From contig NZ_VUOC01000004.1 of assembly GCF_008386695.1 (NCBI RefSeq), forward strand, positions 3,386,576 through 3,450,575: DNA of 64,000 nucleotides. Direction: 5' to 3'. This document shows positions 9,075 to 18,424 of this stretch, in pieces. Within the stretch, counting starts at the first letter, position 1. The number at the start of each line of letters is the position of its first letter. A program made the translations under genes and the position numbers. Below the pieces are notes generated by a model. That model made no database searches. It saw only the letters and a list, made by a program, of their open reading frames with translations, and was not told the origin of the DNA. This DNA comes from Chitinophaga agrisoli. Its GTDB lineage: Bacteria > Bacteroidota > Bacteroidia > Chitinophagales > Chitinophagaceae.

Positions 9075-9114
9075 CCCTTATTTAGGCCACGTACTAGTAC
9101 GTAAAACTTAAGGG
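9075..9114. promoter_or_regulatory. Nested inverted repeat in the divergent eboD / kinase region
   Basis: A perfect 14-base palindrome ACGTACTAGTACGT (9089-9102) is enclosed by CCCTTA (9075-9080) and TAAGGG (9109-9114). It lies 74-113 bases upstream of eboD and about 170-210 bases upstream of the kinase gene, a suitable place for an operator acting on either. No regulator is known for it. Confidence 0.5.
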
Positions 9115-9283
9115 ATGCTACTGTTGCGCATCTTGCCGGAAATACCGACTTTTGCTACGGATAATACAATTGAATGTAACGGCCCCTGTTAACCCTGTAA
9201 CAAAGTAAAATTTCCATAATACATTTTGTTGCATCGCCGCATTGGAGGATAATTCCGGCATTGCCAATTTTAGAAAAACAGGT

Positions 9284-11248
9284 ATGAACAGGATCGTTTT
9301 ATATATACTACTGTTATGCTGTTGCACGGGCTGGCGCGCCCAGGCGCAGTTAACGCGTGCAGACAGCCTGTACCGCCTTATACAGCGCCAGCCTGCTGAT
9401 ACGGCTACGGTAACTGCCATTTACCTGTATGGCGACCAGTTCTATCCTGACCAGCCGGACAGCGCGGCCTATTACTTCAAAAAGGGGCTGGCCCTCTCAC
9501 GGCAGCTGCATTATCCGCTGGGCGCGGCCATTTTCACTTCTTACTACATTAACATACTGAACTTGCGGGGAGAATATACCAAAGCCTTATTCCTGGCCAC
9601 CCAGGCAGCCGTGATCTATAAAGCGTTTAACGATGAACGGCGGCTGATGGTGTCCTATAACAATATGGGCAATGAATACCATGAGACCGGCAATTTCTCT
9701 GCCGCAGCCAATTATTACCTGCAGGCATTGGCGCTGGCAGAAAAAACAGGCCAGCTACCCGTAAGGAAGAAGCTCTATAATAACCTGGCTTCCATCTTCC
9801 TGAGCACAGAGGATTATGAAAAAAGCCTTACCTACGCCAACCGGGCCATTGCACTGGCCCGGCAGGACAGGGATACGCCCCGTACCGCATCTGCCCTGGT
9901 AAACCTGGGCTATGCCCTTACCAAGCTGGGAAAATCCGGACAGGGCGAAGCCACTTTCCTGGAAGTGATACGCCTGGGCCGCTACCTGGGCGACAGTACC
10001 TATGTAATGGATGGCCTGATCAATACCGGGAGCATTTATTCCGATATGAACCAGCATGACAAAGCGCTGCGGCAGTATGAGCAGGTGATGGCCATTACAG
10101 ACCACTACCCGGACCAGGATTACCGCTTATATGCCCAGCTGGGATTTGGCCAGGAATTGCTTAAAACCGGGCAGGCAGCCAGGGCCGATACCGTGATCGC
10201 CTCTACTATAGCGCTGGCCAAACGTATGCAGGCAAATGACGAGCTACGGCAAACCTATCTCACCGCTGCAGAGATCAAGGAAGCATTGCGCCAGCCACAG
10301 GCCGCCTTACAATACCGGCGGCAATACGAAGCGCTGAATGACTCCCTTTTAGGCGCCAGCACCCGCAAACATGTGCAGCAATTAGAAATAGCCTTTCAAA
10401 CGGCAGAAAAGGATAAAGAGCTGGCCCAGAAAAAACTGCTGCTTACAGAAAAAGACCTGCAACTGGCCTCCCGCGCCAAATGGCAGGCCATCTTCCTGCT
10501 GGCGGCCGGCCTGCTGGCAGCCCTTTCCCTGTTAATATGGCTGCGGTATAAACAACGCATCAAACTACAGGCACAACGGCTGCAGACCCTGGAAAAAGAG
10601 AAGACCGTACAGGTGCTGGAAGCCCTGATGCAGGGCGAAGAAAAGGAACGCGTGCGCCTGTCCAAAGACCTGCATGACGGTATAGGTGGTTTACTGTCCG
10701 CCGTAAAAATGCATTTTGCCGCTATCCGGCAGGAACAGACCGTGTTAAAGGAGAACCCCGCCTATATGCATGCCATCGGCTTACTGGACGATGCTATTGA
10801 CGATGTACGGAAAACCGCCCACAACCTGATGCCGGAAACATTATACCGGCTGGGGTTAAAAGATGCGCTGCAAAACTTTTGCAGCAATATCAGCTACTCC
10901 GGCACCCTGCAGGTGCAGTTTTACAGCGCAGGTGAGATTGGGCGTTTTAAGCCAAATTTTGAACTGTCTGTATACCGTATTGTGCAGGAGCTGGTCAACA
11001 ATATCATCAAGCACTCGCGGGCCAACGAAGCGCTGGTGCAGTTAAGCCGGCATGATAGCCTGTTGTCCATCACCGTAGAAGATAACGGCGTGGGTATTGA
11101 CCAAACGGCCAAACAAACAGGCAATGGGCTTATCAGCCTGCAGTCACGTATACATGCACTGAACGGAAATATTGCCATTGACGGGGCAACCGGACAGGGC
11201 ACCACTGCGTATATTGAGTTTGATGTAAGTATTGTATCGAATAACTAA
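9284..11248 (+). CDS. TPR-containing sensor histidine kinase (HisKA_3 type)
   Basis: A 654-residue membrane sensor kinase. ATG 9284 was preferred over 9242 because it opens on a signal peptide (MNRIVLYILLLCCCTGWRAQ). Residues about 30-370 form TPR repeats (e.g. YNNMGNEYHETGNFSAAANY, LVNLGYALTKLGKSGQGEAT), predicted periplasmic. A short coiled coil is followed by one membrane helix (AIFLLAAGLLAALSLLIWL), then the HisKA_3 dimerisation domain with the phospho-accepting His464 in LSKDLHDGIGGLLSA and an ATPase domain with N box (VQELVNNIIKHS) and G box (VEDNGVGID). It is 25 bases upstream of its response regulator and heads the plus-strand run that continues into sigma, FecR, SusC and SusD genes. 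The signal is unknown. Confidence 0.93.
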   Translation: MNRIVLYILLLCCCTGWRAQAQLTRADSLYRLIQRQPADTATVTAIYLYGDQFYPDQPDSAAYYFKKGLALSRQLHYPLGAAIFTSYYINILNLRGEYTKALFLATQAAVIYKAFNDERRLMVSYNNMGNEYHETGNFSAAANYYLQALALAEKTGQLPVRKKLYNNLASIFLSTEDYEKSLTYANRAIALARQDRDTPRTASALVNLGYALTKLGKSGQGEATFLEVIRLGRYLGDSTYVMDGLINTGSIYSDMNQHDKALRQYEQVMAITDHYPDQDYRLYAQLGFGQELLKTGQAARADTVIASTIALAKRMQANDELRQTYLTAAEIKEALRQPQAALQYRRQYEALNDSLLGASTRKHVQQLEIAFQTAEKDKELAQKKLLLTEKDLQLASRAKWQAIFLLAAGLLAALSLLIWLRYKQRIKLQAQRLQTLEKEKTVQVLEALMQGEEKERVRLSKDLHDGIGGLLSAVKMHFAAIRQEQTVLKENPAYMHAIGLLDDAIDDVRKTAHNLMPETLYRLGLKDALQNFCSNISYSGTLQVQFYSAGEIGRFKPNFELSVYRIVQELVNNIIKHSRANEALVQLSRHDSLLSITVEDNGVGIDQTAKQTGNGLISLQSRIHALNGNIAIDGATGQGTTAYIEFDVSIVSNN

Positions 11249-11273
11249 CCTGTAGCAAATAATATTAATTGAT

Positions 11274-11912
11274 ATGCAAATTAAAGTGGCTATTACGGAT
11301 GATCATTTGCTCGTGATCAATGGCATCAGGACAATGCTAGCCCCTTATGCCCATATAGCTGTCGTATACCATACCACCGATCCCGAACAACTGTTGCCCG
11401 CGCTGGCAGATACTGGCGCGCAGGTACTGCTGCTGGATATACAGATGCCCGGTATGGATGGTATTGAACTATGCAAGCAGGTAGTAAAACACTACCCGGA
11501 TATAAAGGTGATCGCCCTTAGCAGTTTTATGGAAACGCATTACATAAAACAAATGCTGCGTAACGGCGCCGTGGGTTATCTGCTTAAAAATACGGACCCT
11601 GAAACCATGCTGGCTGCTATAGAAAAAGTATATGAGGGAGAACAGTTCCTGGATGATTCCCTTAAACAAAGCCTGCTGAATGAAGTACTCTCCGGACAAA
11701 GAAGCAGTAATTACGAAATACCCCTTACCCGCCGCGAAAAAGAGATCCTGAAGCTGATAGCGGAAGAACATTCCAACCAGGAGATAGCGGATATGTTATA
11801 TATCAGCTTACGCACCGTGGAGACCCACCGGCTGAACCTGACACAGAAACTGGCGGTGAAGAATACTGCGGGGTTGGTGAAGGAGGCGATAAAACGGGGA
11901 TTGCTGGAGTGA
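11274..11912 (+). CDS. NarL/FixJ-family response regulator
   Basis: A 212-residue two-domain regulator. The receiver domain carries the acidic pair D9-D10, the phosphorylation site D55 (LLLDIQMPGMDG), the conserved Ser/Thr in VIALSSF and Lys in YLLKNTDP. A LuxR-type helix-turn-helix follows (LTRREKEILKLIAEEHSNQE, then RTVETHRLNLTQKLAVKNTA). It should be phosphorylated by the kinase encoded 25 bases upstream and then bind DNA. Its targets are not visible; the sigma gene 62 bases downstream, or the nested palindrome at 9075-9114, are candidates. All key residues are present. Confidence 0.95.
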   Translation: MQIKVAITDDHLLVINGIRTMLAPYAHIAVVYHTTDPEQLLPALADTGAQVLLLDIQMPGMDGIELCKQVVKHYPDIKVIALSSFMETHYIKQMLRNGAVGYLLKNTDPETMLAAIEKVYEGEQFLDDSLKQSLLNEVLSGQRSSNYEIPLTRREKEILKLIAEEHSNQEIADMLYISLRTVETHRLNLTQKLAVKNTAGLVKEAIKRGLLE

Positions 11913-11974
11913 TCCATTCTTAACAATAGGATAACCCATCCCCTTCTCCACAGCTATTATTTTTATGCCCTATT

Positions 11975-12499
11975 ATGGAGATCAGTATACAGGAAATAAG
12001 GGATGGGAACAACAAGACCTTTGACAAGGTGTATGCGCTGTACCATACCAAACTTTATTTCTATGTGCTGAAATACACCCAATCTGCTTACCTGAGCGAG
12101 GAGGCCGTACAGCTTACCTTTATCCGTATGTGGGAGCGGCGGCAGCAACTCTCTACAGAGGTGGAGCTCTCCAGGCAGATCTTCCGCATAGCACAAAGCA
12201 CGATGATAGACCTGCTGCGGAAAGAAGGCAGTTATACCAAACAACATATTGCACCAACAGAAGCGGCGCAATCTGTTTTTATTGAAATGGATACCGTGCA
12301 TAAAGATGAGCTGCGCAGGCTGCAAACCCTGGTAGAAGACCTGTCCCCCGCCAGGAAGATGATCTTTAAACTGAGCCGCTTCGAAGAACTGTCCCATAAA
12401 GAAATAGCCCAACAATTGTCCATCTCTCCCAAAACAGTGGAAAACCATATAGGCCGCGCACTCCGCCAGTTAAAGGATAAATTACTGTTGCTTTTCTGA
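11975..12499 (+). CDS. FecI-type ECF RNA polymerase sigma factor
   Basis: A 174-residue sigma-70 family protein. Region 2 (TFDKVYALYHTKLYFYVLKY through LTFIRMWERRQQL) and region 4 (LSPARKMIFKLSRFEELSHK, then EIAQQLSISPKTVENHIGRA) are both complete. It is the usual partner of the FecR anti-sigma factor encoded 67 bases downstream, and should drive transcription of the SusC/SusD genes when released. It is unusual that a two-component pair lies just upstream in the same direction, suggesting a second control layer. Length is a little short but normal for Bacteroidota ECF factors. Confidence 0.93.
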   Translation: MEISIQEIRDGNNKTFDKVYALYHTKLYFYVLKYTQSAYLSEEAVQLTFIRMWERRQQLSTEVELSRQIFRIAQSTMIDLLRKEGSYTKQHIAPTEAAQSVFIEMDTVHKDELRRLQTLVEDLSPARKMIFKLSRFEELSHKEIAQQLSISPKTVENHIGRALRQLKDKLLLLF

Positions 12500-12566
12500 G
12501 CATTCCCGTGTTAACTAATTGTTACGCAGTGAGGGATAGGACTTGTTCCTTACGAAGTAGGTATGT

Positions 12567-13631
12567 ATGAAAATTACGGAAGCGCTTATTATACGATTCT
12601 TTAGCGGGGAATGTAACGAACAGGAAAGGCGGATGGTGAAATCCTATTTTTTGGAACATCCGGAAGCGCTACAGCAATACGTAACAGAAGAAAGCTGGGA
12701 TAATTTTACCAGTAGTCATTTACTGCCGGAAGCTATTTCCGGCAAAATGCTGCAGGCTATCCGGCAGCAGACCACATTCCGGCGCAGGAAACTGATCACC
12801 CGGTATGGATGGGCGGCAGCAGCTGCGGTATTATTATCACTGGGAGCGCTCACTTATTATATGCAGGACCGTCAGCGTGCTATGGTAGCAGCAGCCCAAC
12901 CGTCCATCGTGATCAAAGACAGTTTACCTGAGTATAAGGAACAACAGAATACAACGGCCACCATGTTATCTTTTTCCCTGAGCGATGGCAGCCGTATTGA
13001 CCTGTTGCCACACAGCGCTATCCGGTACCGGACGCCTTTTGGCCAGTATAACAGGGATATACAACTGCAGGGAAAAGCCAGTTTTCATGTAGCGCAGAAC
13101 AGCAGGCTGCCATTTACAGTATACGCCGGCAAACTGGCTACCACCGCATTGGGCACAGTGTTTACCGTTACTGCTTTTAATGCGGATAAAGACATGATCA
13201 GCGTACGGTTATTAAGCGGTAAAGTAGTAGTACGCCCGGATAGTATATTAAAAGCGCAAGGCGTAAAAAGCGCTTACCTGGCGCCCGGACAGGAGCTTCG
13301 TTTTAATCCGCTCCAAGGCAGCATAGCTATATACAGTGAACCAGTGAAGCGCCATATTCCGGCAAATGTTGTAGCAGCAAAACATACCATAGATACTGCC
13401 AACGCAGCTATGCTCACATTCAACAACGAGCCGCTGGATGAAATTTTCGACAGATTGTCTGCCAGGTTTAATACCCGGATCGTATTCCGGCAGGGCGCGC
13501 TGACCGGTATGCGTTTCACCGGCGGGTTTAACAGTGAAAAAGAGTCATTGATGGCGTTCCTGGAAACGATCGGGTTACTCAACCACCTGCGCGTGTATGA
13601 AAAAGAGGGAACGATCCATATAGAGGAGTAA
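12567..13631 (+). CDS. FecR-family anti-sigma factor
   Basis: A 354-residue inner-membrane regulator. A cytoplasmic N-terminal part (ITEALIIRFFSGECNEQERR) is expected to bind the sigma factor. One membrane helix follows at about residues 78-97 (RYGWAAAAAVLLSLGALTYY), then the periplasmic FecR domain (TMLSFSLSDGSRIDLLPHSA, FTVYAGKLATTALGTVFTVT) and a C-terminal STN-like DUF4974 domain (LTFNNEPLDEIFDRLSARFN). It lies between the sigma gene and the SusC gene, the standard order. It would sense the state of the outer-membrane transporter. The adjacent SusC has no evident STN signalling domain, so the way the signal is passed is unclear. Confidence 0.93.
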   Translation: MKITEALIIRFFSGECNEQERRMVKSYFLEHPEALQQYVTEESWDNFTSSHLLPEAISGKMLQAIRQQTTFRRRKLITRYGWAAAAAVLLSLGALTYYMQDRQRAMVAAAQPSIVIKDSLPEYKEQQNTTATMLSFSLSDGSRIDLLPHSAIRYRTPFGQYNRDIQLQGKASFHVAQNSRLPFTVYAGKLATTALGTVFTVTAFNADKDMISVRLLSGKVVVRPDSILKAQGVKSAYLAPGQELRFNPLQGSIAIYSEPVKRHIPANVVAAKHTIDTANAAMLTFNNEPLDEIFDRLSARFNTRIVFRQGALTGMRFTGGFNSEKESLMAFLETIGLLNHLRVYEKEGTIHIEE

Positions 13632-13715
13632 TAACATTCCAACAATGGTTTCATATAAGCATCCGCACACTGTATGCGGCATGCATAGGATTGCTTTTCT
13701 CTAAACTCAAAAAAT

Positions 13716-16700
13716 ATGAATGCGAAGATCTACCTATCTATGCGAACGATCAAAGCTACCGGCTTGCTATGCCTGTTACTGGCTGTAGCTGTAAGCAGCC
13801 AGGCGCAACAAATTCCCAGCGCCGCTGGTATTGTAAAAGATGGTAACGGCGAAGCCGTAATTGGCGTGGTGGTAACCATGAAAGATGGCGCCAATCATGT
13901 ATTGACCAATACCACCACCAATGAGCGGGGCATATTCACCCTCTCTAACCTGCGCCAGGGCGGTCCTTATCATTTTGTATTCAGCCATGTGGGCTTTACA
14001 ACAGACAGCCTGTCCGGGTATACGGTGGACGCCAATACCCGCCTGTCCCTGTCTGTTACCCTGCATGAACGTTCTGAAGAGCTGAATGCGGTAGTAGTGA
14101 CCGCATTGGGCATACGCCGGGAGGAGAAATCCCTGGGCTACGCCGCACAGACCATCAGGGAAAATGCGGTAAAAGACGCCAAGACCAATAACTGGATCAA
14201 CTCCCTATCCGGTAAGGTAGCAGGCCTGAATATACAGGGCGTAGGCGCAGGCCCTATGGGCTCTTCCAGGATCACGCTGCGCGGCGAGTCTTCCCTGAAC
14301 CTGGATAATAACCAGGCGCTGATCATTGTGGACGGCGTACCGGTAAGCAAACGTATTACCGGCACTGGTTTTTCCTCCCACCTGTCTGCAGATAACCCTA
14401 TTGATTTTGGCTCTGATCTGTCTGACCTGAACCCGGACGATATTGAAAAAGTGACCGTACTGAAAGGCGCCAGCGCTACCGCCCTGTATGGCAGCCGGGC
14501 AGCCACCGGCGCTATCCTGATCACCACTAAAAGCGAACAGCGTAAGGAACGCGGCCTGGGCGTTACCTATAATCTGAACGTAAGTATAGACCAGGTAAAC
14601 CGCTGGCCGGATTACCAGTTTGAATATGGCGAAGGCAGAACGGATAAATATTATTCTTACCTGAATAGTGAAGATGGCGCCAATACCAGCACCACTGTGG
14701 CTGCGGGCCGTGCCTTTGGCCCTAAGTTTAACGGGCAATCGTATTTCCAGTATAATCCCAACTCGCCTGATGGCAAGCCCACAGAACGTACGCCCTGGGT
14801 GCCGCAGAAAGATTATATCTCCGGTTTTTTCCGTACCGGTATTACGGTATCTAACAGCGTAGCCATTGAGGGCAGTACGGAAAAAGGCGCTGCCCGCCTG
14901 TCCCTTACCCATCTGAAAAATGAATGGATCCTGCCCAATACCGGTTTTGAGCGTATTAACGCCGCATTGTCCGTAAATCAGCAGATCAATAACAAGTTAA
15001 AGATCAGCGGTAAGGTAAACTACACCAATAAAAAAAGCGATAACCTGCCGGGCGCTGGTTATAATAACCAGTCCATGATGTATTTCCTGATCATTGGCAC
15101 CGCGCCTAATATAAAGCCGGAATGGTTCAAACCTTACTGGCAGCCGGGGCTTACCAATGTAAAACAGCGGAATCCCTTTAATACAGGGCCAGACAACCCT
15201 TACCTGGACCTCTACGAGATGCTGAATAAAATGGATAAACATGGGGTGATCGGTAACCTTACCATCAACTACACCATCACACCAAAACTGGAACTGATGT
15301 TACGCAGCGGTACCGATCTTTCCTTTGAATACAGGTCACAACAGCGTCCTTTCAGCATGACCAAGTATCCTAACGGTATGTTCCGCGAACAGCATGTTTT
15401 TAATATTGAGACCAATTCCGATTTCCTGCTGACGTATAATGACAAGATCAATAGTGATCTGAAATTTACGCTGTCCGGTGGGGGTAATGCCTTGCGGCAG
15501 AAATACGATTTTGCCGGCATGTATGCGGACAGGCTGGCACAGCCGGGCATCTATATGATCTCCAACAGCCTGGACCCCGCGGTGAGTGATCCGCAACGGT
15601 CAAAAAGGAACATTAACAGCCTGTATGGCGCCGGCCAACTGTCTTACCGGGAAAAGATCTTCCTGGATGTAACCGGGCGTAATGACTGGTCCAGCTCCCT
15701 GCCTGCCAGCAATAATTCCTATTTCTACCCTTCTGTAAGCAGCAGCTTTTTGCTGAATGAGATCTTCCCCATGCCAGCTATGTTCTCACTGGCCAAGCTA
15801 CGGTTATCATGGGCGCAGGTAGGTAATGACGCGCCGCTTTACAATATTGATAAATATTATGACAAGATCTACGGCAACAGCTTTACCAACCCTGCGGCCC
15901 TGTTTAATGCCAACCTGAAACCGGAGATCACGACCAGCTGGGAAGCCGGTATCGATGTCCGTTTATTTAACAGCCGCATAGGCGTAGATGCTGCCGTGTA
16001 TAACAATAACAGCCGCAACCAGGTCATCGCGATCCAGGTGGATCCTGTTTCCGGCTACAACAGCAAGTATGTAAATGCAGGCCTGATCAATAGTCAGGGC
16101 ATAGAATTGACCTTAAACGGCAAACCGGTGGCAGGCCGTAATTTCAGCTGGACCACTACCCTTAACTGGAGCATGAACCGCAGTTATGTAAAAGAGCTGG
16201 CAGAGGGCGTACCCAGCCAGATCATCTATAACCATGGCGGTAACGTAACCATCGAAGCCCGCGTAGGCGGCCGCATGGGCGATATGTACGGCCTGGGCCT
16301 GCAACGGAATGCGGATGGCAAGATCATCTACTCTTCTGTAGGACTACCGGCCGCTTATGACCCTGTGGTGAAGAAATGGGGCAATGCCTTCCCTGACTGG
16401 AAAGCAGGGCTTATGAACGAGTTCACCATCCGTAATGTACGGATAAGTATACTGCTGGATGGACAGAAAGGCGGCAGCATGTACTCACAGACCAACCACA
16501 AGAACAACACGCTTGGCAAGACCAAGGTAACGCTGCCTGGCCGCGATGAGGGCATTGTAGGAGACGGCGTAGTGCTGAACCCTACTACCGGCAAATATGA
16601 GCCCAACACGGTAAGGGTATCCGCCGGTTCTTATTATGAAACCATCTATGCCATCAACAATGCGGAAAACAACATCTTTGACGCCTCTTACCTGAAGCTG

Positions 16701-16928
16701 CGCGAAGCCCGTGTAGAATTCAATCTGCCCGCCCGCTGGCTGCACCGCCTGCGCCTGGCGCAAACCAGCGTAGCCTTATATGGCAGGGACCTGTTCAACA
16801 TTACCAGCTTTCCCGGTTTTGACCCGGAAGGCGGTAACCTGAATAACGGCACCCTCACACCCGGTGTGGAGCTTACCCAGTTCCCCTCTACCAGGACCAT
16901 GGGCATCAATCTTACTGTAAAATTTTAA
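13716..16928 (+). CDS. SusC/RagA-family TonB-linked outer membrane protein
   Basis: A 1070-residue TonB-dependent transporter. A signal peptide (TGLLCLLLAVAVSSQAQ) is followed by a carboxypeptidase-like regulatory domain (about residues 35-110), the RSEELNAVVVTALGI segment and the plug (NWINSLSGKVAGLNIQG, LIIVDGVPVS, VLKGASATALYGSRAATGAI) and a large barrel ending in FPSTRTMGINLTVKF with the final aromatic residue. No STN domain lies between signal peptide and carboxypeptidase-like domain. SusD starts 9 bases after the stop. Its substrate is unknown; the linked phosphodiesterase suggests a phosphodiester or nucleotide-like compound, by inference only. Confidence 0.95.
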   Translation: MNAKIYLSMRTIKATGLLCLLLAVAVSSQAQQIPSAAGIVKDGNGEAVIGVVVTMKDGANHVLTNTTTNERGIFTLSNLRQGGPYHFVFSHVGFTTDSLSGYTVDANTRLSLSVTLHERSEELNAVVVTALGIRREEKSLGYAAQTIRENAVKDAKTNNWINSLSGKVAGLNIQGVGAGPMGSSRITLRGESSLNLDNNQALIIVDGVPVSKRITGTGFSSHLSADNPIDFGSDLSDLNPDDIEKVTVLKGASATALYGSRAATGAILITTKSEQRKERGLGVTYNLNVSIDQVNRWPDYQFEYGEGRTDKYYSYLNSEDGANTSTTVAAGRAFGPKFNGQSYFQYNPNSPDGKPTERTPWVPQKDYISGFFRTGITVSNSVAIEGSTEKGAARLSLTHLKNEWILPNTGFERINAALSVNQQINNKLKISGKVNYTNKKSDNLPGAGYNNQSMMYFLIIGTAPNIKPEWFKPYWQPGLTNVKQRNPFNTGPDNPYLDLYEMLNKMDKHGVIGNLTINYTITPKLELMLRSGTDLSFEYRSQQRPFSMTKYPNGMFREQHVFNIETNSDFLLTYNDKINSDLKFTLSGGGNALRQKYDFAGMYADRLAQPGIYMISNSLDPAVSDPQRSKRNINSLYGAGQLSYREKIFLDVTGRNDWSSSLPASNNSYFYPSVSSSFLLNEIFPMPAMFSLAKLRLSWAQVGNDAPLYNIDKYYDKIYGNSFTNPAALFNANLKPEITTSWEAGIDVRLFNSRIGVDAAVYNNNSRNQVIAIQVDPVSGYNSKYVNAGLINSQGIELTLNGKPVAGRNFSWTTTLNWSMNRSYVKELAEGVPSQIIYNHGGNVTIEARVGGRMGDMYGLGLQRNADGKIIYSSVGLPAAYDPVVKKWGNAFPDWKAGLMNEFTIRNVRISILLDGQKGGSMYSQTNHKNNTLGKTKVTLPGRDEGIVGDGVVLNPTTGKYEPNTVRVSAGSYYETIYAINNAENNIFDASYLKLREARVEFNLPARWLHRLRLAQTSVALYGRDLFNITSFPGFDPEGGNLNNGTLTPGVELTQFPSTRTMGINLTVKF

Positions 16929-16937
16929 TCATTATTT

Positions 16938-18398
16938 ATGACAGCCATCAAACAGCTTTCTATTGTTATATTATCCGCCTTGTTTGCAGTTTCCTGCACC
17001 AGGAACTTTGACATACTGAGCACGGATCCTAACCGCCCTAAGGAGGTCACACCCGGCGTTATGCTGGGACAGCTGGAATACCGTATGGTAAATACCGCCA
17101 TCAACGAAGGGCGTTTCTTCACCCATGAGCTGATGCAGGTAGACGCTCCGCGCGCCAGCAATACCGGCGGCGGCGTGCACCGTTATATCATCAACCCGGG
17201 AGAAGGCGTATGGACAGATTTTTACCGGTATATGACGGATATTGAGGATATCTATACCATCTCTTCCGGCCTGGGAGAGAATAACTACAAAGGCATTGCG
17301 CTGGTGTATAAGGCCTGGGCCTATTCCATCCTTACAGACCTGTATGGGGACGTACCTTATTCCGAAGCAACCAAGGGCGTGGTTGGTAATTTCCTGCCAG
17401 CTTTTGACAAGCAGAAAGATATCTATCCTTCCCTGTTAAAGCTGCTGGATACCGCCAACACCCTTTTTACCCCCGGGCCGCTTACTTATGGCGGCGATCT
17501 ATTATACGATCCCACCAACGCAGGCACAGGAACGATGAAATGGAAGAAATTCGCCAATTCCCTGAAACTGCGTTTACTGCTGCGGATCAGCAAACGCGAT
17601 GGGGAAGTGAATGTGAAAGAGCAGATCAATACACTGCTGGCAGACCCGGCTAAATATCCCATGTTTACCGGCAACGCAAATGAAGCCATCATGAAATACC
17701 CGGGTACTTATCCCTATTTTAACCCCTTCTATAACACACGGCAGCTGGAATGGCGGGACCAGGTATACCTGACCAAATTCTTTATTGACCAGCTGAATGC
17801 CAATGGCGATCCCCGGCGTGCGGTATGGGCCACACAGGTAGATAGTCCCCTGGTATACCGTGGCATAGAGAGCGGTTACCCTACCTCTGTAAGCTACCCG
17901 GTAGGCGACAATTCCAGCTATCCGGATGCATTGAAGACCTTTTCCGGGCTGGGTATTATGATGACCTATGCAGAACTGGAGTTTATTAAGGCAGAACTGG
18001 CGCTGAAAGGTTATAATACAGCGGGAACCGCGCAGCAGCATTACGAAGCAGGCATCCGCGCCTCTATGACGCAATGGGGCGTAACCATGCCGGAAAATTT
18101 CCTGCAGCAGCCCAATGTTGCTTATAATGCAGCCGGCACGGTAGATGCGCAGCTGCAGCAGATCATGCTGCAGAAGTATTTTGCCTTTTTCTTTACAGAC
18201 TATCAATCCTGGTTTGAGAAAAGGAGAACAGGCTACCCGGTGCTGCCCAGGGGCAGCGGTATACCGATGGAGAATAAATTCCCGGTACGGATGCCGTATC
18301 CTCCTTATTTGCAGTCACTGAATCCCCAGCGCCTGGCAGAAGCGGTGGCCGGTATGGGTGGAGATAATACCAATATCAATGTATGGTGGGACAAATAA
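16938..18398 (+). CDS. SusD/RagB-family nutrient-binding lipoprotein
   Basis: A 486-residue surface lipoprotein with signal peptide and lipobox (ALFAVSC, Cys20). The family pattern is visible: FDILSTDPNRPKEVTPGVML at the start, TPR-like helices (GIALVYKAWAYSILTDLYGD, KWKKFANSLKLRLLLRISK), and the C-terminal YFAFFFTDYQSWFEKRRTGY followed by RMPYPPYLQSLNP. This is the shorter SusD-like 2 type. It should form the lid of the SusC transporter encoded 9 bases upstream. The next gene starts 26 bases downstream, so the three are almost certainly co-transcribed. Confidence 0.93.
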   Translation: MTAIKQLSIVILSALFAVSCTRNFDILSTDPNRPKEVTPGVMLGQLEYRMVNTAINEGRFFTHELMQVDAPRASNTGGGVHRYIINPGEGVWTDFYRYMTDIEDIYTISSGLGENNYKGIALVYKAWAYSILTDLYGDVPYSEATKGVVGNFLPAFDKQKDIYPSLLKLLDTANTLFTPGPLTYGGDLLYDPTNAGTGTMKWKKFANSLKLRLLLRISKRDGEVNVKEQINTLLADPAKYPMFTGNANEAIMKYPGTYPYFNPFYNTRQLEWRDQVYLTKFFIDQLNANGDPRRAVWATQVDSPLVYRGIESGYPTSVSYPVGDNSSYPDALKTFSGLGIMMTYAELEFIKAELALKGYNTAGTAQQHYEAGIRASMTQWGVTMPENFLQQPNVAYNAAGTVDAQLQQIMLQKYFAFFFTDYQSWFEKRRTGYPVLPRGSGIPMENKFPVRMPYPPYLQSLNPQRLAEAVAGMGGDNTNINVWWDK

Positions 18399-18424
18399 AC
18401 TTTACAAACAATAACAGCAATATC

